A DNA stretch of 64,000 bases from positions 248,001 to 312,000 of the forward strand of contig JACKOW010000003.1 in NCBI GenBank assembly GCA_024234055.1, read 5' to 3'. The stretch comes from Rhodanobacteraceae bacterium. GTDB taxonomy: Bacteria; Pseudomonadota; Gammaproteobacteria; Xanthomonadales; SZUA-5. The translations under genes and the position numbers were made by a program. Below, piece by piece: positions 63,721-64,000 of the stretch (the stretch's first letter is position 1; each line of letters starts with the position of its first letter). Under the pieces are notes generated by a model, which saw only the letters and a program-made list of their open reading frames with translations, was not told where the DNA came from and searched no databases.

Positions 63721-63791
63721 TGTAGGTCCAGACTTGTCTGGAGGCTTTTTCGCCGCGTCGCCAGAAGCGTCCAGACAAGTCTGGACCTACA
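63721..63791. repeat. Perfect 22-bp inverted repeat pair (TGTAGG...TCTGGA)
   Basis: The arms at 63721-63742 and 63770-63791 are exact reverse complements, 27 bp apart. Each arm contains the TCCAGAC-GTCTGGA palindrome. The outer TGTAGG is shared with the REP family, but the rest is different, so this looks like a second REPIN-type class. It could also act as terminator for pbpC. Confidence 0.9.
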
Positions 63792-63832
63792 AGAGCTCGC
63801 GTCCTTGCGCCGCTGCGCTCGCCTGAGCTACC

Positions 63833-63852
63833 GGGGGCTTGGTTGAGCCCCC
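63833..63852. terminator. Hairpin downstream of the macro-domain gene
   Basis: GGGGGCT and AGCCCCC form a 7-bp stem with a 6-nt loop, 16 bp past the macro gene's stop on the minus strand. No U-run follows. Confidence 0.4.
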
Positions 63853-63868
63853 AGTTCGCCCTATCTCC

Positions 63869-64000
63869 CTAGCCCGCCAGCCCCTCATCGGCGGCAACGC
63901 CCGCCTGGAAGCTTGAATAGACCACAACCGGAATACTCAACGCTCCCAGATGCGTCTCGATCAGTGGCGCCACGGATTCCCAATCGAGCCCACCGATTCC
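63869..64000 (-). CDS. Macro-domain protein, C-terminal end (partial)
   Basis: The last 43 codons of a gene that enters from beyond the window. The frame reads GIGGLDWESVAPLIETHLG and then LSIPVVVYSSF before a TAG at 63869-63871. The GIGGLDW...VxPLI...VxVY pattern matches the C-terminus of macro domains of the DarG/TARG1-like class, which remove ADP-ribose from DNA or protein. The catalytic part is outside the window, so partner (for example a DarT-like toxin) and function cannot be judged. Confidence 0.7.
   Translation of the reverse strand, partial: GIGGLDWESVAPLIETHLGALSIPVVVYSSFQAGVAADEGLAG

Overview
The window is GC-rich, densely coded bacterial DNA with a gammaproteobacterial gene repertoire. 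The best fit is a member of the Xanthomonadales (Lysobacterales). The reasons are the conserved chain sdhCDAB-sdhE-ygfX-lolC-lolD-comEC-exbB-exbD-msbA-lpxK, the yciO-scpA-scpB-rluB block, the yfhM-pbpC pair and abundant REP-type palindromes that begin TGTAGGAGCG. This placement is inference from gene content and order; no rRNA or tRNA gene is visible. Four core genes carry single-base indels (six in total) in otherwise intact reading frames, so part of the window may contain sequencing or assembly errors, as in a draft or metagenome-derived contig.

Layout. 0-7 kb: the 3' part of a PAS-GGDEF-EAL signalling protein, a cyanophycinase-GNAT pair, an intergenic repeat cluster, a QseBC/PmrAB-like two-component system and a TrmB-like methyltransferase. 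7-17.5 kb: a MetX-family acyltransferase, then a tightly overlapping glycogen operon glgP-glgB-glgX-malQ on the minus strand. 17.5-23.4 kb: a minus-strand operon of three secreted proteins (peptidase S74, Ig-like with a C-terminal sorting signal, FG-GAP/ASPIC). 23.5-36.2 kb: a long minus-strand envelope and respiration chain covering succinate dehydrogenase and its assembly factors, lipoprotein release, DNA uptake, ExbBD, and lipid A flipping and phosphorylation. 36.3-40 kb: YgfZ, a PhnD-like binding protein, a phospholipid-methyltransferase-like protein, a PpiC lipoprotein and BolA. 40.1-44.1 kb: yciO-scpA-scpB-rluB. 44.1-44.8 kb: a gene-free block of diverged repeats. 44.8-47.6 kb: a MerR-type regulator with a copper ATPase. 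47.7-56.2 kb: on the minus strand, a nine-repeat DUF11 autotransporter, a membrane-anchored SEL1/coiled-coil/caspase protein, a DUF1249 protein and a CsgG-family protein. 56.4-63.7 kb: a bacterial alpha-2-macroglobulin lipoprotein with PBP1C. The last 132 bases are the 3' end of a macro-domain gene.

How genes may work together. SdhC, D, A and B form complex II. SdhE (flavinylation), the SDHAF4-like protein and YgfZ (Fe-S/folate) lie beside it as maturation factors. MsbA, LpxK, LolC, LolD, ExbB and ExbD all serve the cell envelope. GlgP, GlgB, GlgX and MalQ remodel and degrade glycogen. YfhM and PbpC form a known periplasmic defence and repair pair.

Most interesting signals. (1) A composite intergenic element, (GGGGCAC)n followed by a TCCAGAC-type palindrome, sits at or in the 3' end of three plus-strand genes; in rluB it is read through and extends the protein. 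(2) A REP palindrome forms the 3' coding end of ygfX. (3) The Ig-like secreted protein has three adjacent-cysteine (CC) motifs spaced exactly 99 residues apart. (4) A DUF11 autotransporter with one cysteine pair per repeat is adjacent to an inner-membrane caspase-like protein. I found no CRISPR array, prophage, insertion sequence or integrase.
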